This document shows positions 35,991 to 44,016 of a stretch of DNA of 64,000 bases, piece by piece. Numbering within the stretch: the stretch's first letter is position 1; every line of letters begins with the position of its first letter. The stretch covers positions 372,001-436,000 of the forward strand of contig NZ_JAGE01000002.1 of NCBI RefSeq assembly GCF_000526495.1, written 5' to 3'. The DNA comes from Ruminiclostridium josui JCM 17888 (lineage in GTDB: Bacteria > Bacillota > Clostridia > Acetivibrionales > DSM-1351). The position numbers were made by a program, and so were the translations under genes. The notes under the pieces are model-generated. The model searched no databases, was not told the DNA's origin, and was given only the letters and a program-made list of their open reading frames with translations.

Positions 35991-37085
35991 TTATATCTGA
36001 TAATCACAATACTTTGTATTTCTATATTCCGACGGACTTTTACCAAAAACTTTTTTGAATTGCTTCATAAAATAATTTATGTCCCGATAACCTATTTGGT
36101 ATCCGACTTCATAGGTTTTTAGATTTGAATTCTTTAGCAGATATTCGGCACGTGACATTTTAATTAGTGTAATATAATCATTAAAATGAATCCCTGTTTT
36201 ATTTGCAAAAGAATTACTCAAATATGTATTGTTCATATAAAATTTTTCTGAAATAATTTTTAGCTTTAAATCAGCTTCAGGGTTATTAAGAATGTATTTA
36301 CAAATATCATTAATATTATTATCTGAAGTTTCAGGTTGAAGCTTTAGTATTGATTTAATCAGATAATTTAGTTTTCTTAAGTAAAATTCTATAAAGCTAT
36401 TGGCGTTACTATCATGAAAATAATCAACTTCCTCAAAATATTGCATGTCAATGAAATTGCTTAGCCACGGATATTCTTCATAGGTTGCAATAATAATATT
36501 ATGGTATAGCTTTTTAGCAATAATATCTGCGGATATTATATTATCAGATAAAGCAGTATATAGGTTTTCAAGAGTTACCTTAAATAACTTAATGGCTGAA
36601 ATATCTTTGCTTTTTATGTAGTTTATAATATTTTTTTCATCCACAGATGGATATGCCCATTCAAATTTTTTGTCAGAGGGCAGGTTAATTCTACTTGTAC
36701 TGTAATTTGCTTTTAAATATTCTTCTGACCTTAACAGAAGTTCTAGCAGACTTGCTTCTGTAACAGGTTTAACCAAATAATCAAATGCTCCTAAAACAAT
36801 TCCTTCTCTAGCATAGTTAAACTCGCTATGCTCACTTATAAGGACAACACATGGACAGAGATTTTCCTTTTTAATTATTCTTAATAGTTGCAATCCATCA
36901 ACTATAGGCATTCTAATGTCAGTAATAACTAAGTCATATCTGTTTTTCCTTAATAAATCAAGAGCTTGACTACCGTTATTTGCTTTATCTGCAACGGTAA
37001 AACCAGAGGTTTCACCCCATACATTTAATCTCTTTAGCTCAATAATGAAGATTTCTCTATCATCAACAATTAGCGTTTTATACAT
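35991..37085 (-). CDS. Response regulator with AraC-type DNA-binding domain
   Basis: About 364 residues; the ATG at 37085 is preferred because GAGGTG lies 9 bases upstream, although a GTG at 37097 is in frame. The receiver domain (1-120) shows IVDD, the phospho-acceptor aspartate in DLVITDIRMP and the lysine in YLVKPV. A long middle region of unknown fold follows. The last ~100 residues are an AraC HTH (FYMNNTYLSNSFANKTGIHFNDYITLIKMSRAEYLL and YEVGYQIGYRDINYFMKQFKKVFGKSPSEYR). Such YesN-type regulators control sugar or stress genes. The partner kinase just upstream is truncated. Confidence 0.88.
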   Translation of the reverse strand: MYKTLIVDDREIFIIELKRLNVWGETSGFTVADKANNGSQALDLLRKNRYDLVITDIRMPIVDGLQLLRIIKKENLCPCVVLISEHSEFNYAREGIVLGAFDYLVKPVTEASLLELLLRSEEYLKANYSTSRINLPSDKKFEWAYPSVDEKNIINYIKSKDISAIKLFKVTLENLYTALSDNIISADIIAKKLYHNIIIATYEEYPWLSNFIDMQYFEEVDYFHDSNANSFIEFYLRKLNYLIKSILKLQPETSDNNINDICKYILNNPEADLKLKIISEKFYMNNTYLSNSFANKTGIHFNDYITLIKMSRAEYLLKNSNLKTYEVGYQIGYRDINYFMKQFKKVFGKSPSEYRNTKYCDYQI

Positions 37086-37121
37086 AGTTTGTATCACCTC
37101 GGTTCTATAGCAACTTGCAAT

Positions 37122-37808
37122 TTATTTTAGTATGTTATCGTTTTTTAGTGTAAAGTAGACACACACTCCTTTTCCAACCTCACCAGTTATCCAGACTCTG
37201 CCTCCAAGCTTCATAATAATTTTTTTAACTAAAGCTAGACCAATACCACTGCCTTCAAACTCATCAACCGAATGCATTCGATGAAACATTTTGAAAAGGT
37301 TTTCCGAAAATTTCATATCAAACCCAACACCATTATCCTTAATATAAAATATGTTTTCATCGTTTTCGTAATAATAACCGGCAGTTATTTTTGCATCATC
37401 TTTATTACTTGTAAATTTTAAAGAATTTGATATTATATTTGTAATAACCTGCTTAATCATTACGCTGTCGGTCAAGAGGCAAGGAATGGGTTCTTCAATT
37501 TGAAGAGTTATTTTTTTGCTTGAGGGATAGCCGATAATTAACTCGTTAAATACCGTCTTAATCATTTCCTTTAAATCAATTGCTTCATTTATTAACTCCG
37601 AATCATCAAACTTTGCATATTCTAAAAGTTTGTTTATTAGTATAAATGTATCACTGCAGATATTTCTGATGTTTTGAATCAGCGCAAGACCTTCTTCACT
37701 GACACTTTGACCATAGTCCTCAATAAAGATTCTTGCATAGCCGTCTATTGCTCTGACAGGAGCTTTTATTTCATGAGATATTGTATAACTGAATTCTTTT
37801 ATATCCGA
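37122..37808 (-). pseudogene. Histidine kinase fragment (HisKA + HATPase), sensor part missing
   Basis: The frame is continuous from 37808 to the stop at 37122 (228 residues). It contains the H-box FSYTISHEIKAPVRAIDGYARI, the N-box ITNIISNSLKFTS, the G1 box IKDNGVGFD and the G2 box GSGIGLALVKKII. The first residue after the TGA of the JAMM gene is already at the H-box, and no start codon in the first ~80 codons is credible (the first ATG is at 37565, past the H-box). The sensor half has been lost by a deletion that joined this tail to the JAMM gene. It lies next to the response regulator that it presumably once phosphorylated. Confidence 0.82.
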
Positions 37809-38222
37809 TCACTCCAAAATTTTTATTTCCTCTCTGGATACTGTTTGATTTATTATTTTAAAACTATTAATTACAGGGTTTGAGCTGTCTTGTAAAGATA
37901 AAATAATATAACTTAGGTTTGGGTCAAAGGCTAGCCTTATGTCTTCATCAGATGGCCTTGAAGGTGACATGGGATGGCTATGAAAGTTCCCTAAAAGCTG
38001 CCATTTGTTCTTTCGTATATCTGCTATGGCTTTAAACTGTTCCTCTACATCCATTGAAAAATGCTCTGGACTTTCATCAATATTTCTTAGTAGGTAAACT
38101 TTCTGAACGATTTTATTGTCTCCCTCAATTGTTCCTGCTAAAAGACCACAGCTTTCATTGGGCAATGCTGCAATTGAATGTGCCAGAATTTCTTCATTCT
38201 GTTTGCTTTTTATAATTAGCAA
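37809..38222 (-). CDS. JAMM/MPN+ metalloprotease for a sulfur-carrier protein (HcyD/Mec-like)
   Basis: A 137-residue stand-alone JAMM protease. The zinc site is complete: Glu in PNESCGLLAG and GNFHSHP(x)6-SxxD (HSHPMSPSRPSDEDI). In bacteria such proteins trim or release ThiS/MoaD-like sulfur carriers. Here the sulfur carrier at 41921 ends in GGG plus two extra residues, CK, which must be removed before its terminal glycine can be activated, so this protease is its likely partner, as in the Wolinella HcyD/HcyS system. It is divergent from the sulfite reductase operon and has an AAAGGAGTG site. The downstream kinase fragment is a chance neighbour. Confidence 0.85.
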   Translation of the reverse strand: MLIIKSKQNEEILAHSIAALPNESCGLLAGTIEGDNKIVQKVYLLRNIDESPEHFSMDVEEQFKAIADIRKNKWQLLGNFHSHPMSPSRPSDEDIRLAFDPNLSYIILSLQDSSNPVINSFKIINQTVSREEIKILE

Positions 38223-38242
38223 AATAACACTCCTTTCTTAAT

Positions 38243-38272
38243 ATTATAAAACATATAGGAAAAGTATGTAAA
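38243..38272 (-). promoter_or_regulatory. Minus-strand promoter of the JAMM gene, with sulfur motif in the spacer
   Basis: Read on the minus strand, TTTACA (38272-38267) and TATAAT (38248-38243) are 18 bases apart. The sulfur-gene motif ACATATAGGA (38251-38260, plus strand) lies between them, a classic place for a repressor. Confidence 0.6.
38251..38260 (+). promoter_or_regulatory. Sulfur-gene motif ACATATAGGA, copy 2
   Basis: The extended match ATAAAACATATAGGA is identical over 15 bases to the copy at 61311-61325. Downstream, GGAAAAGTATG is shared with the copy at 42298. Confidence 0.55.
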
Positions 38273-38401
38273 TAGGATACAGCTTGAATTATCAGTTGTC
38301 AATATCTTCTAATATCTAGAAAATAAAAAAGTGTTTTCTGAATGTCAACGAAAAATTAAAGAATCAAAATAATAACCACTATATTCCTAAATTTTGTCTT
38401 G

Positions 38402-38430
38402 TTGTCAGAATAGTTAATGCAATTTATACT
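38402..38430 (+). promoter_or_regulatory. Promoter of the sulfite reductase operon
   Basis: TTGTCA at 38402-38407 and TATACT at 38425-38430, 17 bases apart, about 35 bases before the TTG start. Confidence 0.6.
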
Positions 38431-38462
38431 GAGGAAAGTATATTGATGGGGAGGAATGCCCT

Positions 38463-39332
38463 TTGGATGAGTTAGCGTATAAAGAACTTAAAAAAGGCGG
38501 CTTCATGAGGCAAGTTCAAAAGGAAAAATTTTCTTTGAGACTTAGGGTGGTGGGAGGTCAGATTAAAGCTGACCAGATTAGGAAAGTAAGCGAAATCGCA
38601 GATAAGTATGGACACGGTTATATTCATATGACATCAAGACAAGGAATTGAAATACCATTTATTGATTTGGCAGATGTAAATGCAGTAAAAGAAGAACTGG
38701 CTTCAGTAGGACTGCAGCCCGGTGCTTGCGGGCCTCGAGTGAGAACTGTTACTGCCTGCCAAGGTAATACTATTTGCGGCAGTGGGTTAATAGAAACCAG
38801 TGAATTGGCTAAAGAAATTGATGCTAAATACTTTGCCAAGGATTTGCCTCATAAATTTAAAATTGGAATAACAGGATGTAAAAATAACTGCCTCAAAGCA
38901 GAAGAAAATGACCTTGGAATTAAGGGTGGAGTTTTGCCGTTATGGGATAAAGCATCATGCAGCTTTTGTGGAGTTTGTGAAGCAGTATGTCCCCAAAAAG
39001 CTATAACTATTAACAAGGTTGATAATTTAGTTGAATTTGATAAAAACAAATGTATTTATTGTGGTAAATGTGTTAAAGGCTGTCCTATGGATTCTTGGCA
39101 AGGAAAAAGAGGATATATTATTTATTTTGGCGGAACTTTTGGAAATAATCTGGTGTTTGGAGAAGAACTTCTTCCCCTAATTACAGAAAAGTATAGGTTA
39201 TTAGCTATTGTGGATGCTGCAATAGAGTTCTTCAAGGAACATGGAAATACTGGGGAACGTTTCAGACTTACAATTGACAGAGTTGGTAAGGAAAAGCTAA
39301 AAGAAAAACTGAATGAGGCATTAAAAAATTAG
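38463..39332 (+). CDS. Siroheme sulfite reductase, small ferredoxin-fused type
   Basis: 289 residues, TTG start chosen because GGGGAGG lies 8 bases upstream and both nearby ATGs are out of frame. The N-terminal half is a nitrite/sulfite reductase repeat (RQGIEIPFI). The siroheme-[4Fe-4S] ligands are in ACQGNTICGSG and GCKNNC (C-x5-C ... C-x3-C). Two [4Fe-4S] ferredoxin clusters follow: CSFCGVCEAVC and CIYCGKCVKGC. This is the single-repeat anaerobic type (like AsrC or F420-group small reductases), which reduces sulfite to sulfide with ferredoxin-type electrons. It leads an operon that turns sulfide into homocysteine. Confidence 0.9.
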   Translation: MDELAYKELKKGGFMRQVQKEKFSLRLRVVGGQIKADQIRKVSEIADKYGHGYIHMTSRQGIEIPFIDLADVNAVKEELASVGLQPGACGPRVRTVTACQGNTICGSGLIETSELAKEIDAKYFAKDLPHKFKIGITGCKNNCLKAEENDLGIKGGVLPLWDKASCSFCGVCEAVCPQKAITINKVDNLVEFDKNKCIYCGKCVKGCPMDSWQGKRGYIIYFGGTFGNNLVFGEELLPLITEKYRLLAIVDAAIEFFKEHGNTGERFRLTIDRVGKEKLKEKLNEALKN

Positions 39333-39379
39333 AAAGGAGTTTATGATTTAGTTGCTGACTAAATTTGTATAGGATAATT

Positions 39380-39640
39380 ATGTGTGAAAACAAAGTAGAT
39401 GTAGATGCATTTGTTGATATAACAGATGTTGTATGTCCTGTGACTTTTGTAAAAGCAAAGGTTGCACTTGAGGAAATTGAAAACGGTCAAACTCTTGAAA
39501 TTAAGTTAAATGATGGTGAACCAATTCAAAATGTACCAAGAAGTTTAAAGAATGATAAGCACAAAGTAACAAGTGTAGAAAAAAATCAAGATGGTACTTA
39601 TACCATTAGAGTGACAAAGGGTGGTTTACTTGAAATTTAA
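39380..39640 (+). CDS. TusA/SirA-family sulfur-transfer protein
   Basis: About 86 residues. The ATG at 39380 is preferred (AGGA five bases before); a TTG at 39365 is in frame. It has the TusA fold start DITDVVCPVTFVKAKVALEEIENG, in which the CPxxxxK motif is CPVTFVK with the sulfur-carrying cysteine. TusA proteins carry persulfide sulfur between enzymes. Between sulfite reductase and metY it probably delivers sulfur to the carrier system. The 48 bases before it contain an AAAGGAG (39333-39341) with a two-codon mini-ORF. Confidence 0.85.
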   Translation: MCENKVDVDAFVDITDVVCPVTFVKAKVALEEIENGQTLEIKLNDGEPIQNVPRSLKNDKHKVTSVEKNQDGTYTIRVTKGGLLEI

Positions 39641-40709
39641 CACATCTCTTTTACATGGTGGCTATAGTCGCGATAACAATACGGGAGCAATACTGCCTCC
39701 TATATATCAGACAAGCGCATTTGGACATAAAACAGCCGAACAGCTGGAAAACACTTTTAACAATCATGAACCAGGCTTCTCATATTCAAGAATAAATAAC
39801 CCTACAATAGAATCATTTGAAAAAAGAATTGCATACCTTGAAGGAGGTATTGGTGCGGTAGCTTGTTCGTCAGGAATGGCTGCAATCTCTCTTGCAATTT
39901 TAAATATACTGCGAAGCGGAGACGAGATAGTTTCAAGTGCCAGTATTTTTGGCGGTACGATTGGCCTATTTAAAGATTTACAAGCATTTGGAATAACAAC
40001 CAATTACGTGTTGGATCAATCTCCTGAAAGTTATGAAGCAGTAATAAATAAGAAAACCAAGTTAATATTTACTGAAACTATAGGAAATCCAAAACTAGAT
40101 GTAGTTGATATAAGTGCTATTGCGAGGCTTGCACACTCTCATAAAATTCCGCTCATTGTGGACAATACTGCTGCAACTCCATTTTTGGTGAAACCTATAT
40201 CATTTGGAGCAGATGTTGTAGTTCATTCAGCTTCAAAATACATAAATGGTAGTGGTAATTCAATTAGCGGAGTAATCATAGACAGCGGAAGGTTTGACTG
40301 GGATACTGAAGAATATCCTAGCCTGCTAGAAACAAAGAGATTTGGACAATTTATATACCTTTCTAAGCTCAGGGGGTACTTATTCAGAAATTTTGGTTCG
40401 TGTCTTTCACCGTTTAATGCTTATTTAAACAGTATTGGCCTAGAGACTTTGGGTATAAGGATGGAAAGACTCTGTAATAATGCTTTGAAGCTTGCAGAAT
40501 ACATTCAAAGTAATTACAAAAACATAACTGTTAATTACCCGGGACTCAAAAGCAGTGAAGAAGAAAAAAAGAATGCAGGAATCTATGATGATTTAATACG
40601 GGTAAGTGTTGGGCTTGAAGATATTGAGGATTTAATAAATGATTTTGATGCAGCACTTGAAAAGATGCCTTATCAAGGGGGAATACAATGCAAAAAATCA
40701 ATGTGCTAA
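39630..40709 (+). CDS. O-acetylhomoserine sulfhydrylase-like PLP enzyme (MetY), short form
   Basis: About 359 residues; the TTG at 39630 fits the family start (KFNTSLLHGGY) behind GGGTGG, while a GTG at 39621 is also in frame. Cys/Met metabolism features are YSRINNPTIESFEKRIAYLEGG, the PLP aspartate region VDNTAATPF and the PLP lysine in HSASKYINGSG. Normal MetY proteins have about 425 residues. Here VNYPGLKSS is followed directly by EEEKKNAGIYDDLIRVSVGLED, so about 60 residues, including the hPASTTH substrate loop, are absent. The frame is intact. It should make homocysteine using carrier-bound sulfide, but loss of this loop could alter activity. Confidence 0.82.
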   Translation: MKFNTSLLHGGYSRDNNTGAILPPIYQTSAFGHKTAEQLENTFNNHEPGFSYSRINNPTIESFEKRIAYLEGGIGAVACSSGMAAISLAILNILRSGDEIVSSASIFGGTIGLFKDLQAFGITTNYVLDQSPESYEAVINKKTKLIFTETIGNPKLDVVDISAIARLAHSHKIPLIVDNTAATPFLVKPISFGADVVVHSASKYINGSGNSISGVIIDSGRFDWDTEEYPSLLETKRFGQFIYLSKLRGYLFRNFGSCLSPFNAYLNSIGLETLGIRMERLCNNALKLAEYIQSNYKNITVNYPGLKSSEEEKKNAGIYDDLIRVSVGLEDIEDLINDFDAALEKMPYQGGIQCKKSMC

Positions 40710-41056
40710 TAATAGAAGAATTTAAATATATTGCAGACTTGAATGTGCTTGAGCTGAAAAGAGGCGGTTTTGAAGTGAAAAGCAGGTACGTTTCAAGTGA
40801 AAAGGACATGCAGGAGGCATTGCGTCAGGAAAAATTTGATATTATTCTTTCGGATAATTCAACACCACATTTTAATGCGATACAAGCGCTTTTTACAAGA
40901 AATGAGATGGCTCCGGAAACTCCATTTATTATAGTTTCTGAGGATGTATCACCGGAAAACATTAAGTTTGCAATGAAAAATAGATGTTGTGCGTATCTTG
41001 TTAAGGAAAACCTGCATCAGCTTGCTATTCTTGTTAGAAATATTATTAACAGGTGA
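40688..41056 (+). CDS. Receiver-domain protein (single-domain response regulator)
   Basis: 122 residues, start overlapping the metY end by 22 bases, behind AAGGGGGAA. It is a CheY-like fold: VLIIEE (acidic pocket, with Glu-Glu in place of Asp-Asp), phospho-acceptor Asp in IILSDNSTPHFNA, the serine in IIVSED and the lysine in CAYLVKEN. There is no output domain. A receiver inside a sulfur-assimilation operon is unusual. It may modulate a neighbouring enzyme or regulator by binding; phosphorylation by an unlinked kinase is possible. Confidence 0.78.
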   Translation: MQKINVLIIEEFKYIADLNVLELKRGGFEVKSRYVSSEKDMQEALRQEKFDIILSDNSTPHFNAIQALFTRNEMAPETPFIIVSEDVSPENIKFAMKNRCCAYLVKENLHQLAILVRNIINR

Positions 41057-41089
41057 TTACCGGAAAAACATTATGGGAGTTGATATAAA

Positions 41090-41893
41090 ATGAGATTCAC
41101 AAACTCACAGCTTGAAAGATATTCAAGACACATTATTTTGGATGAAGTTAGTGTTAAAGGTCAGGAAAAAATGCTAGATGCAAAGGTATTGATAATCGGA
41201 ACAGGAGGACTTGGGGCACCGGCTGCAATGTATCTAGGCGCAGCGGGAATAGGAACCATTGGCTTAGTTGATGCAGATGTTGTAGATTTGTCAAATTTGC
41301 AGCGCCAGATTATTCATCAAACTAAGGATATTGGTAAGCCAAAGGTCATTTCTGGTAAAGAGAGTATTAATGAAATGAATCAGGATGTTAATGTAATTAC
41401 ATATCAGGAACGGGCTACTTCTGCAAATATTTTAGATATTATCAAGGATAAGGATTATGATTTTATTATTGATGGTACCGATAATTTTCCTGTTAAGTTT
41501 CTGATAAATGATGCATGTGTAATGCTAAAAAAACCGTTTTCACATGCAGGAATTATCAGATTTGATGGCCAGACAATGACATATCTTCCCGGAAAAGGCC
41601 CTTGCTATCGTTGCATTTTCGAAAATCCGCCTCCTCCAGACACTGTTCCTACTTGTCAGCAGGCAGGAGTACTTGGGGTTATGGGGGGAGTAATAGGTAC
41701 AATTCAGGCAACAGAGGCTATAAAATATGTCACCGGAATTGGGGAACTATTGAATGGGAAGCTTTTGACGTACAATGCTAAAACAATGGAATTCAGAAAA
41801 ATTAATATTCCTAGAAATACTCATTGTGCTATTTGCGGGGAAATACCAACAATTACCAAGCTTATAGATTATGAACTAAATGTATGCGGCTAA
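41090..41893 (+). CDS. ThiF/MoeB/HesA-family E1-like adenylyltransferase (HcyF-like)
   Basis: 267 residues. The ATP loop is IIGTGGLGAPAAMYL, DLSNLQRQIIHQ is the conserved E1 segment with the arginine, the DGTDNF pocket is present, and the catalytic cysteine region is TVPTCQQAGVLGV. Zinc cysteines are in CYRCIF and CAICGE. It adenylates the C-terminal glycine of a small beta-grasp carrier and helps exchange AMP for sulfide, giving a thiocarboxylate. The carrier gene follows 27 bases later. With metY, sulfite reductase and the JAMM protease this makes the thiocarboxylate-dependent homocysteine route most likely; thiamine or molybdopterin use is less likely here. Confidence 0.88.
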   Translation: MRFTNSQLERYSRHIILDEVSVKGQEKMLDAKVLIIGTGGLGAPAAMYLGAAGIGTIGLVDADVVDLSNLQRQIIHQTKDIGKPKVISGKESINEMNQDVNVITYQERATSANILDIIKDKDYDFIIDGTDNFPVKFLINDACVMLKKPFSHAGIIRFDGQTMTYLPGKGPCYRCIFENPPPPDTVPTCQQAGVLGVMGGVIGTIQATEAIKYVTGIGELLNGKLLTYNAKTMEFRKINIPRNTHCAICGEIPTITKLIDYELNVCG

Positions 41894-41920
41894 AAAATTA
41901 TTAAAGGAGATTTGATTATT

Positions 41921-42130
41921 ATGAAAATAACTCTAAATGGGAAAGAAAAAGAAATTGATAAGGAATTAACTATCTCTGAATTTTTACAGCAGAATTATGT
42001 AGAAACCCAAGAATATGTCACTGTTCAGCTAAATGACAGCATAATACCTAAAAGCGATTATGACAGTAATATAATCAAAGAGGGTGCTGTGATAGAATTA
42101 CTCTATTATATGGGTGGAGGATGCAAGTAG
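41921..42130 (+). CDS. ThiS/MoaD-like sulfur-carrier protein (HcyS-like)
   Basis: A 69-residue beta-grasp protein (KITLNGKEKEIDKELTISEFL...). The ATG at 41921 has AAAGGAG 11 bases before it. The C-terminus is YYMGGGCK: the diglycine that should carry the thiocarboxylate is capped by Cys-Lys. Ordinary ThiS and MoaD end in GG. A capped tail needs a protease, and the divergent JAMM gene at 37809-38222 supplies one. After trimming, the E1-like protein would activate the glycine and the sulfide would go to MetY. Confidence 0.88.
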   Translation: MKITLNGKEKEIDKELTISEFLQQNYVETQEYVTVQLNDSIIPKSDYDSNIIKEGAVIELLYYMGGGCK

Positions 42131-42180
42131 TTAAGGATTTGTGGCATGGATAGGATATTATTAATGACATATACTTTTTA

Positions 42181-42220
42181 AACTGTAAGGAATGAACATG
42201 TTCTTTACAGTTTTTTTGTT
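42181..42220 (+). terminator. Terminator of the sulfite reductase / carrier operon
   Basis: AACTGTAAGGAA pairs with TTCTTTACAGTT across an 8-base loop and is followed by TTTTTTTG. Confidence 0.85.
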
Positions 42221-42265
42221 ATAGAAAATGAAAATTTTAACCAGTATTAATCTAAACTTTTTCTA

Positions 42266-42295
42266 TTGTTAATCAAAAACGTAAGAAACTATAAT
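42266..42295 (+). promoter_or_regulatory. Promoter of the thioredoxin-metK unit
   Basis: TTGTTA at 42266-42271 and TATAAT at 42290-42295, 18 bases apart. Confidence 0.55.
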
Positions 42296-42297
42296 AT

Positions 42298-42307
42298 ACA
42301 TATCGGA
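42298..42307 (+). promoter_or_regulatory. Sulfur-gene motif ACATATCGGA, copy 3
   Basis: It stands two bases after the -10 box. The extended sequence ACATATCGGAAAAGTATG matches copy 2 (38251) at 17 of 18 positions. Confidence 0.55.
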
Positions 42308-42406
42308 AAAGTATGAATTATGATTCTCGAAAGAAGATATACAAAGAGCTCTTTGAAAAACAGAATTAAAAATTGAATACAGTGGATTTATGAAAGAGGT
42401 TTAAAA

Positions 42407-42736
42407 ATGGTAACAGTATTTACGGATGAGAATTTTGAGAAAGAAGTACTTGAATCATCAATTCCGGTTCTAGTTGATTTTTATTCAAACAAGTGTGCAC
42501 CTTGCAAGCTAATACTATCTGTTGTTGATGAGATTTCATGTGAATATGAAGGTGAACTTAAAGTTGGAAAAGTTAATGTTGAAGAGAACAGGGCTACTTG
42601 GGCAGTCTATGGTATAAAAGCCTTACCTACAGTACTCTTATTTAAAAAAGGTGAAGTTGCTGAAAAGGTAATTGGAGCAGTACAAAAAGATATATTTATT
42701 GAAAAAATTAATTTAGTACTTGAATCAGAAACTTAG
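42407..42736 (+). CDS. Thioredoxin-like protein
   Basis: 109 residues with the thioredoxin fold. The redox site is CAPC (NKCAPCKL) instead of the usual CGPC, which should shift the redox potential. The cis-proline is in IKALPTVLLFKKGE. It follows AAAGAGG. It stands between the carrier operon and metK and carries the sulfur motif in its promoter, so it may reduce disulfides or persulfides in sulfur assimilation, for example on TusA or the carrier. The specific partner is not shown by the sequence. Confidence 0.88.
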   Translation: MVTVFTDENFEKEVLESSIPVLVDFYSNKCAPCKLILSVVDEISCEYEGELKVGKVNVEENRATWAVYGIKALPTVLLFKKGEVAEKVIGAVQKDIFIEKINLVLESET

Positions 42737-42800
42737 AATATCACAGAAATATTATCAACATATAAAGAAAATTTTATGAATATAAAGGAGAGTTTTAATT

Positions 42801-43979
42801 ATGTCAAAATTATTTACATCAGAATCAGTAACAGAAGGTCATCCAGATAAAATTGCAGATCAAATATCAGATGCTATCTTAGATGCATTAATTGAACAGG
42901 ATCCATATTCCAGAGTAGCAGCAGAAACAACAGTTGCAACAGGATTAGCATTAGTAGTAGGTGAAATTACCACCAAAGCTTATGTTGACATTTCGAAGAT
43001 TGTAAGAAAAACAATTAGAGATATTGGATATACACAAACTGACGGAGGATTCAATGCGGACTCAATTGCAGTACTTACTTCAATAGATGAACAATCAGCA
43101 GATATTGCATTAGGTGTTGACAAAGCATATGAGTCGAAAGTCAGTAATTCAAATGAAGATTTTGGCACCGGCGCCGGAGACCAGGGAATGATGTTCGGTT
43201 ATGCAACCAATGAAACACCGGAATACCTACCAATCACTATTTCATTTGCTCACAGATTGACAAGGAGATTGGCAGAGGTTAGAAAAAATGGTACTCTCCC
43301 ATACTTGAGACCGGACGGTAAATCACAAGTAACTGTGGAATTTGATGACAATGGAAAGGCAAAGAGAGTAGATACCGTTGTAATTTCTACACAGCATAGC
43401 GAAGACGTATCTTTAGAAAAAATTAGCGAAGATATTATTAAATATGTAATTAAAGAGGTAATACCAGAAAATTTATTGGATGAGAAGACAAGATACTTTG
43501 TGAATCCAACAGGAAGGTTTGTAATAGGCGGGCCTCAGGGAGATGCAGGTCTCACAGGCAGAAAAATTATTGTTGATACATATGGCGGGACTGGAAGACA
43601 TGGCGGTGGAGCATTTTCAGGAAAAGACCCAACAAAAGTTGATAGATCAGCTGCCTATGCATCAAGGTGGGTTGCAAAAAACCTTGTAGCAGCAGGGGTG
43701 GCAGATAGACTTGAAATTGAAGTTGCATATGCAATAGGTGTAGCAAAACCAGTATCGATTTCAGTTGATACTTTTGGAACAGGTAAGATACCGGAAGCAA
43801 AGATTGTTGAAATAATTGAGAAAGAATTTGATTTAAGACCGGCAGCGATTATTGAAGCATTAAATTTGAGAAGGCCAATTTACAAACAGACAGCAGCATA
43901 TGGGCATTTTGGAAGAACAGATATTGAATTACCTTGGGAAAAGCTTGATAAGGTTGATGACATAAAGAAGTACTTATAA
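42801..43979 (+). CDS. metK: S-adenosylmethionine synthetase
   Basis: 392 residues, full length, joining methionine and ATP to SAM. Signature sequences are [11 protein letters not shown] at the start, [12 protein letters not shown] in the middle and [22 protein letters not shown]. An AAAGGAGAG site precedes the ATG. Thioredoxin ends 64 bases upstream with no terminator, so they may share the promoter at 42266. SAM feeds the radical SAM enzyme encoded soon after and the methyl cycle. No SAM riboswitch is visible in the 64-base gap. Confidence 0.97.
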   Translation: MSKLFTSESVTEGHPDKIADQISDAILDALIEQDPYSRVAAETTVATGLALVVGEITTKAYVDISKIVRKTIRDIGYTQTDGGFNADSIAVLTSIDEQSADIALGVDKAYESKVSNSNEDFGTGAGDQGMMFGYATNETPEYLPITISFAHRLTRRLAEVRKNGTLPYLRPDGKSQVTVEFDDNGKAKRVDTVVISTQHSEDVSLEKISEDIIKYVIKEVIPENLLDEKTRYFVNPTGRFVIGGPQGDAGLTGRKIIVDTYGGTGRHGGGAFSGKDPTKVDRSAAYASRWVAKNLVAAGVADRLEIEVAYAIGVAKPVSISVDTFGTGKIPEAKIVEIIEKEFDLRPAAIIEALNLRRPIYKQTAAYGHFGRTDIELPWEKLDKVDDIKKYL

Positions 43980-44016
43980 AAATGTTTATTCAAGATTGAA
44001 ATGATGGAGAACAGCT

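Noticed and set aside
42737-42800. SAM riboswitch before metK
   Set aside because: Only 64 bases separate the genes, with no four-way-junction pattern or terminator.
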